A DNA stretch of 11,452 bases from Bacteroidota bacterium. Lineage in GTDB: Bacteria > Bacteroidota > Bacteroidia > Chitinophagales > Chitinophagaceae. The stretch lies in contig JAEVYV010000311.1 of assembly GCA_023392575.1 (NCBI GenBank), positions 1 through 11,452 on the forward strand. The letters are read 5' to 3'. This document shows positions 1 to 7,390 of the stretch, piece after piece; positions within the stretch are counted from its first letter, which is position 1, and every line of letters starts with the position of its first letter. The translations under genes were made by a program, and so were the position numbers. The notes beneath the pieces are model-generated. The model was not told the DNA's origin. It saw nothing but the letters and a program-made list of their open reading frames with translations, and did no database searches.

Positions 1-18
1 GTCGTTGGTCTTTGTTCT

Positions 19-669
19 TTAATGCAAATGCACCAGCGGATTGGTTGGGTTGAACACGCCATCGGGGTTGTAATGCCATACCCAGGCGTGCAGCAGCCAC
101 AAGCCAAAATCGGTATTTTCGTCCCATTTGTCCAGAGTGCCGGTAAACCCCTGCGGCGCCTTGCGTGACAGCTTAAGGGGTACAGCGTATTCCACCGCTA
201 CCAATTGTATGCTTCCGTCTTCATTCTTATTGTACACCAGGATCTCGGGGCTTCTGGGATCAAATGTGGCGTCCAATAATTTAGACTTCATGTAATGGAA
301 TCCCATATTGGGCACCGTTACGTCGATGTCAGCATAACCGTCCTTGATGGCATTTTTGATGTCGCGGTACCGGGCTGTTGCGGCGCGGGCCTGCTGTAGT
401 TCCCAGGCTGTTTGAGAAGGTAGTCCCCGATACTCGTTCACAGCGTTGCCCTCACCAACCACCCGCAGCGCATTTCCGCTGGCCGTGTTTCGGCTGTTGG
501 TGGCCTGAATTTCTTCGTCCGTTGTTTGGGCGGCTTCTTTTTTACACCCGGTAAAAGCAGCAAAGACCAGCATGAGACAGATGAACAGGACCGTTTTGCC
601 ATGGAAGCCGTTGCATATCGTTAAAGAACTTCCCTTACAGCCCAAAGTGCTGTTGCAAGATTTTTTCAT
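19..669 (-). CDS. Putative lipoprotein of a conserved family of unknown function
   Basis: A 216-residue protein. The N-terminus has a basic, rather long n-region, a hydrophobic stretch at about residues 26-41, and a lipobox-like F-T-G-C with the acylated Cys at residue 42 followed by Lys-Lys, so it should be a membrane-anchored lipoprotein. A linker of about 40 polar residues precedes the conserved part (about 85-213). Recognisable segments are ARAATARYRDIKNAIKDGYAD, GFHYM (His125), PEILVY (Glu142), VAVEY (Glu160) and LHAWVWHYNPDGVF (His194, His199). I recall the same pattern in uncharacterised proteins of other phyla, for example actinobacteria, but know no assigned function. The recurring His and Glu residues suggest a metal site; that is inference. 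It starts 69 bases after the DUF4242 gene on the same strand, with no clear promoter between, so cotranscription is likely. The bases before the ATG are A-rich (AAAAGAAA), typical of Bacteroidota. Confidence 0.85.
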   Translation of the reverse strand: MKKSCNSTLGCKGSSLTICNGFHGKTVLFICLMLVFAAFTGCKKEAAQTTDEEIQATNSRNTASGNALRVVGEGNAVNEYRGLPSQTAWELQQARAATARYRDIKNAIKDGYADIDVTVPNMGFHYMKSKLLDATFDPRSPEILVYNKNEDGSIQLVAVEYAVPLKLSRKAPQGFTGTLDKWDENTDFGLWLLHAWVWHYNPDGVFNPTNPLVHLH

Positions 670-738
670 TTTCTTTTGTTTTTTGAATTAGAAAATCGAA
701 ATCAAGGGCAGGAAAATAACTACGGTTTTGTTGAGCCG

Positions 739-1119
739 TTATTTAGCCGTTGCCGGGCTGATGGTGGTTGAAATTTCAGTGATGGTGTTGGCGGGGAAGC
801 CACCTTTTCTAGCGTGTTCCCTGATGAGTTCTTCGTTTTCGGCCTTATAAATGCAAAAAATCTTGTTCCCCGTTACATAGCTGTGTATCCATTGGATCTG
901 CGGGCCCATTTCCTTCAGTACAGTGCAGGAGGTTTGCGAAACGCTTTTCAGCTGCTCGGCAGTAAGGCTGCCGGCACCCGGTATTTCTCTTTCAATAAGA
1001 TAGGTCTTTAGTTCCGTAGCGGCTTTGGCATTTTGGGTGGTGGTTTTCTGGCCCATGGATAAATAACCGGCAAAGAGAAAAATGGCAAGGAGAATGCATC
1101 GGTTGGTCATCGTTTTCAT
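739..1119 (-). CDS. Exported DUF4242 (SCO4226-like, nickel-binding family) protein
   Basis: A 126-residue protein. Residues 1-23 form a signal peptide (MKTMTNR, then a hydrophobic core ending LSMG), with probable cleavage before Gln24, so it is secreted or periplasmic. From about residue 38 to 120 it matches the DUF4242 family: YLIEREIPGAG, LTAEQLKSVSQTSCTVLKEMG, IQWIHSYVTGNKIFCIY, and ELIREHARKGGFPANTI near the end. The family takes its structural model from Streptomyces SCO4226, a small ferredoxin-like-fold protein reported to bind nickel. Possible ligands here are Cys65, His79, Cys89 and His102, but which of them bind metal is not visible. The fold assignment is secure; nickel as the real ligand is not. 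An ATG at 1110 is an alternative start. It lies 138 bases downstream of a regulator that carries the same domain, behind a tandem direct repeat. Confidence 0.9.
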   Translation of the reverse strand: MKTMTNRCILLAIFLFAGYLSMGQKTTTQNAKAATELKTYLIEREIPGAGSLTAEQLKSVSQTSCTVLKEMGPQIQWIHSYVTGNKIFCIYKAENEELIREHARKGGFPANTITEISTTISPATAK

Positions 1120-1217
1120 AATTTAATTTTTAAAAGTTAGAAGATGACTAAAGATAGCATGCGCACCAAGCCTGGTCCTATAACAAACCATTCAATAAAT
1201 GGTAAATAATCTGGAAC

Positions 1218-1259
1218 AAATCGTTCAGTGAATAGTAAAAATCGTTCAGCGTTTAGTTC
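1218..1259 (-). promoter_or_regulatory. Tandem 21-bp direct repeat, candidate AraC-type operator
   Basis: The 11-mer AAATCGTTCAG occurs at 1218-1228 and again, identically, at 1239-1249. The two full 21-bp units (1218-1238 and 1239-1259) are contiguous and agree at about 16 of 21 positions. A further GTTCAG lies at 1256-1261. On the minus strand the core reads CTGAACGATTT, about 100-130 bases before the start of the exported DUF4242 gene. Direct half-sites one to two helical turns apart, often 21 bp, are typical AraC-family binding sites, and the gene just upstream encodes an AraC-family protein. A small inverted repeat, ACCATT/AATGGT (1187-1203), lies between this site and the gene. Binding by the neighbouring regulator is inferred. 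Confidence 0.5.
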
Positions 1260-2355
1260 AGAGCAATTCAATGTAATTCATGGGGAGCAGTCCATACTTC
1301 TTTTTAAAACATTTGGTGAAATAAGACGGGCTGGTAAATCCGGCATCAAAGGTTACCTGGGAAATGTTGTAGTGCTTTTTTTTCATCAGCCCCTTTGCTT
1401 TTTCCAGCCGAAATTCTTTTAAAAGCGCATTGGGTGAGAGGCCGGTAAGCGATATTGTTTTTCGGTACAACTGCGATTTACTCATGGCCATGGTTTGGCA
1501 ATAATCTTCAACATCAAAATCGGGATCTTGCCAGTTTTCTTCCAGTACGTTGAATAATAATTGAAGCAGGGCCTCGTCTTGGGGCGCCAGGGTTAAAAAA
1601 TGGTTTTTCCGGTAATGAAACTGATCTTTTGAAACCAGTTCTTTAACAGATGAAGTCATAGCCACCCGGAAGTACTTGGCAATGGAACACACATATTCAG
1701 CCAGTTGCAAAGTATCGCCAAAGAGTTTGTCGCTTTTTTGAACAGGCTCGCCGGAATTGATGCTCATTCTAAATCCAATCGTGTCGGCATCGGTAACCGG
1801 CATCTCTTCCTGAATGGCCAGTGCACAGGAAACCGCCCTGGCAGCGGACGTAAAGGAAATGATAAACCCGCTTCCTTCGTTCTCCACTTCCCGGCCTCCG
1901 TGTAGCGCCAGGTTTTTTCGGATCAGGCGGTTGTGTGCACTCAGCAGTTCATGTGCTTTTTCCCGCCCCAGTTTATAGTGCAACAAAACCGGGTCAGTGG
2001 TTTTGGTGACCAGTAAAATACGCAAGGATGGATCGTTGATGATCTTTAGACCCTCTTCGGAAACCTCTGCCTCTGCAGGATCGTAGACCCTGCCCAAAAA
2101 AGACTCCACCACCGTACTGTTTACTTCAATTATTTTGTGGGGGATCAGGCCGTGTGCCCTGTTGTGGATTTCGATTACAGCCTCTTTGGATGGCGCTTCT
2201 ATCAAACAAAATACACTTTCTCGTCCCTCATCGATCCAGTACGTCATGCAACTGCATCCGTATTCTTCCTGGTGGAGTAAATCCTGTCTATGGGCTCCGG
2301 CAACATCCCTGGCTTTAACACCCGGAACAATGTGAACATCCATATAGATAGGCAT
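1258..2355 (-). CDS. AraC-family regulator with DUF4242 and degenerate cyclase-like domains
   Basis: A 365-residue cytoplasmic protein with no signal peptide or membrane segment and three parts. Residues 1-85 match DUF4242: MPIYMDVHIVPG, AHRQDLLHQEEYGCSCMTYW, VFCLIEAPSKEAV and HNRAHGLIPHKIIEV, with several His and Cys (His8, His22, Cys34, Cys36, His64, His68). Residues 110-240 align by eye with a class III adenylate/guanylate cyclase domain: RILLVTKTTDPV in place of the usual VLFTDIVGST, then EGSGFIISF in place of GDGF, then RMSINSGEP and FGDTLQLAEYVCSIA. Both metal-binding Asp positions appear replaced (Lys118, Ser162), so catalysis is unlikely and ligand sensing or dimerisation is the more likely role. 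Residues 262-365 are an AraC helix-turn-helix pair: SKSQLYRKTISLTGLSP in the first helix-turn-helix and ISQVTFDAGFTSPSYFTKCFKKKYG in the second. It probably controls the adjacent genes. Met5 is a possible alternative start. Confidence 0.88.
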   Translation of the reverse strand: MPIYMDVHIVPGVKARDVAGAHRQDLLHQEEYGCSCMTYWIDEGRESVFCLIEAPSKEAVIEIHNRAHGLIPHKIIEVNSTVVESFLGRVYDPAEAEVSEEGLKIINDPSLRILLVTKTTDPVLLHYKLGREKAHELLSAHNRLIRKNLALHGGREVENEGSGFIISFTSAARAVSCALAIQEEMPVTDADTIGFRMSINSGEPVQKSDKLFGDTLQLAEYVCSIAKYFRVAMTSSVKELVSKDQFHYRKNHFLTLAPQDEALLQLLFNVLEENWQDPDFDVEDYCQTMAMSKSQLYRKTISLTGLSPNALLKEFRLEKAKGLMKKKHYNISQVTFDAGFTSPSYFTKCFKKKYGLLPMNYIELL

Positions 2356-2528
2356 GGCTTTATATTTAAATTTATCCCAATGTACTATTTTTTTTAAGCT
2401 GTGCTTAATCTGGAAAAGAAATCAGCGAGGCTGGGAGTTACTCTTCAATAAAGCCGTTGCGGCGGACCAATGCTTGTAAGGCTAACCCTTGCGGGATGAT
2501 ATACTGTGAACATAGTTGGTTTTCCCCT

Positions 2529-2586
2529 TCCATTCCAGGCGATTCTTCAAAACGGGTCCGTAACAATATGTTCATGCCTGAATGGA
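2529..2586 (+). promoter_or_regulatory. Possible structured leader hairpin before the TonB receptor
   Basis: The 288-bp gap between the divergent regulator and receptor holds an inverted repeat: CCATTCCAGGC at 2530-2540 pairs with GCCTGAATGG at 2576-2585, plus T2529-A2586, giving about 11 pairs with one bulged C. The 35-nt loop contains a smaller palindrome, ACGGGTCCGT (2552-2561). Around it, GGCGG(ACC/GC)AATGCTT occurs at 2461-2475 and 2595-2608. I could not match this to a cobalamin, TPP or other riboswitch I know. It could be an RNA element, a protein-binding site or chance; no promoter could be placed firmly in this gap. Confidence 0.25.
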
Positions 2587-2643
2587 CAAACGACGGCGGG
2601 CAATGCTTATTTTGCGGTTTTATCCTAGCGAGACGCTCCGTAC

Positions 2644-4659
2644 ATGAAGAAGTTTTTTATAAATGCCGGTCTGCTGCTGGCCTTTTTGCCTGCACACACC
2701 CAGGAGGATACGACATCAACATTGCTGGATTCTCTGGTGCTTACCTCCCAGCGCACAACACAAAAACTCCATTTAATTCCTTACAGCGTTGGTGTGCTGA
2801 AGCAGGCAGCTTTGCAGGATTTTGGCACAAGAACGACTCCTGAAGCTTTAACACTGGTCAATGGAGTGTTTGTGCAAAAGACCAATCACGGCGGCGGTTC
2901 GCCTTTTCTAAGAGGATTGACCGGCAACCAGACCTTGACGCTGGTGGATGGCATCCGTTTGAACAATTCCACTTTTCGGTATGGCCCCAATCAATATGTC
3001 AACACCATTGATCCGTACAGCATTCAAAAAATGGAAGTAGCCAAGGGTACCGGATCGGTGCAATACGGATCGGACGCACTGGGTGGCGTGATACAGGTAT
3101 TTACCAAAGAACCGGCATTTTCTTCGGATAAGCATTGGCGTGGAAAGGCAACAGGAAAGTATATGTCCGGCGGCATGGAAAAAACCGTAAGGGGTGAAGC
3201 GGCCTACAGTGCGCAACAGTTTGCAGCGCAAATGGGAGCCACGTATCGTCATTTTGGCGATCTTATTGGAGGCGACACTACCGGAAAACAATCTCCCTCC
3301 GGTTATAAAGAACTGGCGCTGGATGTAAAAACAAAATTTCTGTTACAGCCCCATTTGCAACTGACTCTGGCCCACCAGTTTCTGCAACAGCAGGACGTTG
3401 CTGTTTTTCATAAAATAAAATTGGAAAATTATGCACTTAACGAAATGAGTCCCCAGCAAAGAGCACTGACCTATGCCAAACTGTATTGGTCTTCCGGCAA
3501 TAGTTTGTTCAGGGACATCAACCTGATTGCCTCCCTGCAAAACAGCCTGGAGCAAAGGAACAGCCGCAAAAACAACAGCAGCGAATGGCGTCGGGAAAAG
3601 GACAAGGTCAACACCTTTGGGCTAACGGCCGATGTGTTCTCTTCCATCCGGTCCTGGTGGACGGCCAACTCGGGCCTGGAGCTTTACCGGGATAAAGTGC
3701 ATAGCACCAGAGAAGACCTCAATACCGGCACAGATTCAAAAACAATCAACCGCGGACTGTATCCCGATGGCTCGGATTATGGCAATTACTCCGTTTTCAG
3801 TCTGCATCATTTTCAGATGCATCGTTTCAATGTGGAAGCAGGCCTGCGCTACAATTTCTTTTCCATCAATCTGACCGATACCAGTTTGGGAAAGATAAGC
3901 CTTCAGCCTTCGGCACTGGTTTACAACCTGGCGGTTCAATACCGCTTCAGCAGCCTGCATCATTTTTACGCAGCCTGGAACATCGGCTACCGGGCGCCCA
4001 ATATTGATGATATGGGGACGCTGGGCATTGTTGATTTCCGGTACGAAGTACCAACGGCGGGTTTGAAGCCCGAGCGGTCAAGGCAGGTGGAAGCGGGGTA
4101 TAAGTTTCATTCCCCAAAACTTTCTGCAACGGTTGCAGCCTACTATATGCATCTGGATGATCTGATCACCCGGATCAAAATAGAAGGCGAGATGATCACT
4201 GGTTATCCGGTTTATCAAAAAGAAAACGTGGAAGAGGCGTATATCAAAGGGGCTGAAGCCGAAGTGAACTGGAAGGTTGCTAAGAACTGGCTGGTTCGCA
4301 GCGCTGTGTCCTATACTTATGGCCAGAATCTTACAAAGAAGGAGCCGATGCGCCGCATCCCACCTTTTAATGGATCGGCCCAGATCAAATACAATAATCA
4401 GAAATGGTTTGGTGCCTTTGAACTATTGTGTGCGGCCAAACAGCACCGGTTGGCACAGGGTGATAAAGATGATAACCGTATTCCTGTGAGCGGCACACCG
4501 GGCTGGCAGGTAATGAACCTTTATGCCGGTTATAAGTTAGGAGTGATGAAATGGAACCTGGGCGTGCAAAATCTGCTGGACAAGGATTACCGCACACATG
4601 GTTCGGGGATTAACGGTGTGGGCAGAAGTGCATGGTTGTCTTGCTCGGTTCAATTATAG
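2644..4659 (+). CDS. TonB-dependent outer-membrane receptor, hemoglobin/heme-receptor-like
   Basis: A 671-residue protein. Residues 1-19 form a signal peptide (cleavage near AHT/Q). A TonB-box-like DSLVLTSQ (29-36) is followed by a plug (about 42-155) and a beta-barrel. The plug has GGGSPFLRG (83-91), DGIRLNN (102-108) and GSDALGGVIQVF (142-153), the pattern of the hemoglobin/transferrin/lactoferrin receptor family. The barrel has YRAP (449-452) and LKPERS (474-479), resembling the FRAP and NPNL boxes of heme receptors such as HmuR. No His lies between these boxes, where heme receptors usually carry one, so heme is not a safe substrate; metal chelates or other ligands are possible. There is no carboxypeptidase-like N-terminal extension, so it is not SusC-type. 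An in-frame TAG at 2626-2628 fixes this ATG as the first available. It is divergent from the AraC-family gene, which may control it. The chain ends in Leu rather than the usual aromatic residue. Confidence 0.9.
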   Translation: MKKFFINAGLLLAFLPAHTQEDTTSTLLDSLVLTSQRTTQKLHLIPYSVGVLKQAALQDFGTRTTPEALTLVNGVFVQKTNHGGGSPFLRGLTGNQTLTLVDGIRLNNSTFRYGPNQYVNTIDPYSIQKMEVAKGTGSVQYGSDALGGVIQVFTKEPAFSSDKHWRGKATGKYMSGGMEKTVRGEAAYSAQQFAAQMGATYRHFGDLIGGDTTGKQSPSGYKELALDVKTKFLLQPHLQLTLAHQFLQQQDVAVFHKIKLENYALNEMSPQQRALTYAKLYWSSGNSLFRDINLIASLQNSLEQRNSRKNNSSEWRREKDKVNTFGLTADVFSSIRSWWTANSGLELYRDKVHSTREDLNTGTDSKTINRGLYPDGSDYGNYSVFSLHHFQMHRFNVEAGLRYNFFSINLTDTSLGKISLQPSALVYNLAVQYRFSSLHHFYAAWNIGYRAPNIDDMGTLGIVDFRYEVPTAGLKPERSRQVEAGYKFHSPKLSATVAAYYMHLDDLITRIKIEGEMITGYPVYQKENVEEAYIKGAEAEVNWKVAKNWLVRSAVSYTYGQNLTKKEPMRRIPPFNGSAQIKYNNQKWFGAFELLCAAKQHRLAQGDKDDNRIPVSGTPGWQVMNLYAGYKLGVMKWNLGVQNLLDKDYRTHGSGINGVGRSAWLSCSVQL

Positions 4660-4738
4660 ATGAAGTGATATATTGGTTTTATGAAGAAGACTAACTAATA
4701 TAAAATTGGTTTCCTGCTGATGCAATCGCATCCGCAAT

Positions 4739-4820
4739 GGTGAATAGTGAATTGGCAATAAAATCCATCAATTGGAAAATGATTGGGCATAAAGTTGCCA
4801 TTGACAATTCACCATTCACC
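4739..4820. repeat. Long imperfect inverted repeat (REP/MITE-like element)
   Basis: GGTGAATAGTGAATTG (4739-4754) is inverted at 4805-4820 as CAATTCACCATTCACC, matching at 15 of 16 positions. Further inward, GGCAA (4754-4758) pairs with TTGCC (4795-4799), and CCATCA pairs with TGATTGG with one bulge, so the 82-bp stretch could fold into one long interrupted hairpin. It sits between convergent genes, just before a separate terminator. It carries no coding potential. It may be a dispersed palindromic repeat or a short non-autonomous element; one copy in one window cannot settle that. Confidence 0.5.
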
Positions 4821-4838
4821 TTCAAATCCTGTCCATAA

Positions 4839-4875
4839 AAAAGCCCGGAAGCTTTGACAGCATTTCCGGGCTTTT
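4839..4875. terminator. Bidirectional intrinsic terminator
   Basis: A perfect 12-bp inverted repeat, AAAAGCCCGGAA (4839-4850) and TTCCGGGCTTTT (4864-4875), with a 13-nt loop that can pair further through GCT/AGC. The GC-rich core is flanked by A on the left and T on the right, so each strand's transcript gives a stem followed by U residues. It lies between the receptor gene (ends 4659, plus) and the phosphoesterase gene (ends 4895, minus) and should stop transcription from both. Confidence 0.88.
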
Positions 4876-4894
4876 GATTTATTTCGTTGTCGGA

Positions 4895-7366
4895 TCAATC
4901 CTTATCTTTTTCTTTAATCCCTCTGTCTTCTTTGTGGTTTCTTTTCAGGAAAGCAGCCCGAACCGGTGAGGGCGCCGGTGTGCCTTTGATGCCCTGCCAC
5001 AAAATTTCGTTGAAGGTAAGATCGGGTACAGCATCTTCTTTCGACCAGTCAAATTTTTCCGAGAGAATAGACAAAGCCGTATTCGCCGGGTTCTTATCAT
5101 TCAAATCCACATTGGCCGGCAGGTGATCGAAAGGCGTGTAATCCGGTGTGCTGGTAAAGCACCTCCACATCGGTGTTGCCGCCGCATCGTACTGGGTCAT
5201 GGGCGGCATGCCCAGTATCAGTTCAATGGTGCGCAACATGCCGGAGGTAGAGTACATGGTGTGGTCAATGTGTTTTCTTTTTACGTACGGACCTACTACA
5301 TAAGCCGTGCTGCGGTGGGCATCCACATGATCGGGACCGTTTTGTGCATCATCTTCCAAAATAAATACCACACTTTCTTTCCACACAGGGCTCTTGCTTA
5401 AATGATCGATGAACATTCCCACGGCCAGGTCATTGTCGGCCACATGAGCAAAGGGAGTAGGTTTGCCGGCTCTCATGCCTTCCGTATGATCGTTGCCGAA
5501 ACGAAGGGTAGTTAACTGAGGTAAGGCATTGGCTGCTACCAGGGAATCGAAATCTCTTTTCCATTGGTAAAAACGGGTGGTGTCTCTCACACTTAAATCA
5601 TAGCCGGTATAATTGGCCGTGCGGCCTTTCAATACCTCAAGGGTTGGTTTGCCCTTGGAAACAAATTCGCCATACGAACGGAAACTCACCCCATGCCGGG
5701 CACTATGATCCCAAATGAATCCATCTCTGTTGTTGGCGATCTTCCGTTCACCTTCACCGCCGTAGGTGCCGCCCCGGCCGCCATAGCTGGAGGGCCAGGT
5801 TTTTTCCAGGTAGTCGTTGGCGTAGGCGCCCATGCTCCAGTTGTGTCCGTCGGCGCTCACTTCCGCGTCCACATAAAAATTGTCCAGCAGCACAAACTCC
5901 TTTACAATCTTGTGCTGGTTGGGCGTGATGCGTTCGCCAAACAACAGCAAACTGGTATCGCCGTTGCCGCCCGGTACATCGCTGAGCACCTGGTCGTAGG
6001 TCCGGTTTTCTTTAATGATGTAGAAAACGTATTTGATGGGGGATTTGTCGCCGACTTTCATTGGAATGGGATTCCCGGCTTCGCCTTCCGCATGCAATTC
6101 TTTTTCTTTGGTGTATGGCGTGTTTTGATAAACGGCCTGCGAATAAACGCTCAACTGCTGCGCAGAGGGCTGATCGATGATACTTAAGGTACCCTGGAAC
6201 AGGCCGGCAATGTATTGCACTTTCGCTGGTTCGGTGCTGTCGCCGGCATGCCTTAAAACCACTTGCTTAGTGGCGGCAGGATTGGGGCCCAGCGGATTGG
6301 CAAAAGACGACAAGCCTTTGCCGTTGGTAACATAAATTTTCTTGCCCACTACTTTTACATTGGTAGGATACCAGCCCACCGGTATGAAACCTTTGGATTT
6401 GCTTTTGCGGGGCTCCGACACATCGAAAACAGCCAGGCAGTTGTTGTCGGCATTGGCAATGTAGAGGGTTTTCTGGTCTTCGCTCAGCGCCAGTCCGTTG
6501 CTGGTAGAACCGCTGGGGGCATTGGGATAGAGTGCCGCATTCAACGTTTCAATGACCTCGTGAGTCTTGGTGCTGATGACAGAAACAGAATTATCATTGG
6601 CATTGGCTACATATAAATACAAACCGTTTTTGCTGATGACCATTTCATTGGGATGGCTGCCCACAGCAATCTCTTTGGTTATTTTTTGCTGCGCAATATC
6701 ATAGACCAATATCTTTCGGCCGCCCCAGGAGCTGATATAAAGGCTCTTTTTGTCGTTCGACAGTTTACAGGTATACGCTTCCGATCCCAGTGATACTTTG
6801 TTCAGGATCTTTTTGGTTTTTAGATCGAATACATACAAACTGTTGTCTTCTTTCGTGACCACAAATAATTTGTGGTGGATGGTTTCATCAAGATCCAGTC
6901 CGGCCGTGCCGATCCGTTTAGGCCATTTATCGCCCAAGACAAGAGAGTCCACCAAACGCAGCTTGTTGTGCACGATCGCATATTTCTTCACCTGGTTATC
7001 ATGCCCGCCCGAAGCATAAATAAATTGATCATTCTTGCTGAAGGCAAGCCCGTACCACGACTTGGCAATGATAATGCTGTCCAGCCTTTTACCGGACTTC
7101 AGGTCAAAGAGGTCAATGGTCTGTGTGCTTTGCCCGTTGTTGGTGACGGCTATGTACTTTTTGTTGTTGCTGACCACCAGGTTCAGGGGCAGATCGCCCA
7201 GGGGAATGTTTTTTCCAACCGGTGTCAGGGACCAGCCATTCGGAAGGCCGACCCTCTTTTTTTCCAGTTCTGCAAGCGTTTGTGCAGAAGCGTTATTCAT
7301 TAGCAGGAAGAAGGCTAATGCAAAGGATACAAATTTGATTGGGTTTGTCATGCCACAAAGCTTCAT
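4895..7366 (-). CDS. Exported YncE-like beta-propeller / alkaline-phosphatase-superfamily phosphoesterase fusion
   Basis: An 823-residue protein from the start chosen here. Residues 1-28 form a signal peptide (FVSFALAFFLLMNNASA). Residues about 45-400 are a YncE/lactonase-type beta-propeller with repeated blades such as KKYIAVTNNGQS, NGLYLYVANANDNSVSVIS and DQKTLYIANADNNCLAVFD. Residues about 440-780 are a phosphoesterase (PF04185-like) domain with IIKENRTYDQ, NFYVDAEVSADGHNW, RFGNDHT and EDDAQNGPDHVDAHR, the Asp/His/Glu-rich segments expected to hold the metals. The fusion recurs in Bacteroidota as a bifunctional YncE/alkaline phosphatase family protein; its substrate is unknown. The frame extends to an ATG at 7405, but that codon lies directly beside the TAAGTTTG promoter element (7407-7414), so it should fall at or before the transcript start. 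The ATG at 7366 (or 7351) gives a normal signal peptide, whereas 7405 adds 13 residues before it. The gene is convergent with the TonB receptor and divergent from susC. Confidence 0.9.
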   Translation of the reverse strand: MKLCGMTNPIKFVSFALAFFLLMNNASAQTLAELEKKRVGLPNGWSLTPVGKNIPLGDLPLNLVVSNNKKYIAVTNNGQSTQTIDLFDLKSGKRLDSIIIAKSWYGLAFSKNDQFIYASGGHDNQVKKYAIVHNKLRLVDSLVLGDKWPKRIGTAGLDLDETIHHKLFVVTKEDNSLYVFDLKTKKILNKVSLGSEAYTCKLSNDKKSLYISSWGGRKILVYDIAQQKITKEIAVGSHPNEMVISKNGLYLYVANANDNSVSVISTKTHEVIETLNAALYPNAPSGSTSNGLALSEDQKTLYIANADNNCLAVFDVSEPRKSKSKGFIPVGWYPTNVKVVGKKIYVTNGKGLSSFANPLGPNPAATKQVVLRHAGDSTEPAKVQYIAGLFQGTLSIIDQPSAQQLSVYSQAVYQNTPYTKEKELHAEGEAGNPIPMKVGDKSPIKYVFYIIKENRTYDQVLSDVPGGNGDTSLLLFGERITPNQHKIVKEFVLLDNFYVDAEVSADGHNWSMGAYANDYLEKTWPSSYGGRGGTYGGEGERKIANNRDGFIWDHSARHGVSFRSYGEFVSKGKPTLEVLKGRTANYTGYDLSVRDTTRFYQWKRDFDSLVAANALPQLTTLRFGNDHTEGMRAGKPTPFAHVADNDLAVGMFIDHLSKSPVWKESVVFILEDDAQNGPDHVDAHRSTAYVVGPYVKRKHIDHTMYSTSGMLRTIELILGMPPMTQYDAAATPMWRCFTSTPDYTPFDHLPANVDLNDKNPANTALSILSEKFDWSKEDAVPDLTFNEILWQGIKGTPAPSPVRAAFLKRNHKEDRGIKEKDKD

Positions 7367-7390
7367 TTGTTTTTGATAAGTTGTATCAGG

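Noticed and set aside
670..738. Terminator-like ACGG/CCGT pairing between the DUF4242 and lipoprotein genes
   Set aside because: The stem is only four or five pairs with a mismatch and no proper T run, too weak to break the probable operon.
2608..2614. Promoter -7 element TATTTTG just before the receptor ATG
   Set aside because: It is one base short of TAnnTTTG and has no well-placed -33 partner.
2356..2643. Cobalamin or TPP riboswitch before the TonB receptor
   Set aside because: No B12-box (GCCACTG-type) or THI-box segments in the right order could be found.
2457..2843. Open frame of 128 codons overlapping the start of the TonB receptor
   Set aside because: No family resemblance, Cys- and Trp-rich odd composition, and it overlaps a clear signal peptide and plug in another frame.
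5693..6187. Long open frame of 164 codons opposite the phosphoesterase gene
   Set aside because: It lies wholly inside conserved phosphoesterase coding sequence, has a low-complexity Val/Ala/Gly/Phe composition, and is a shadow.
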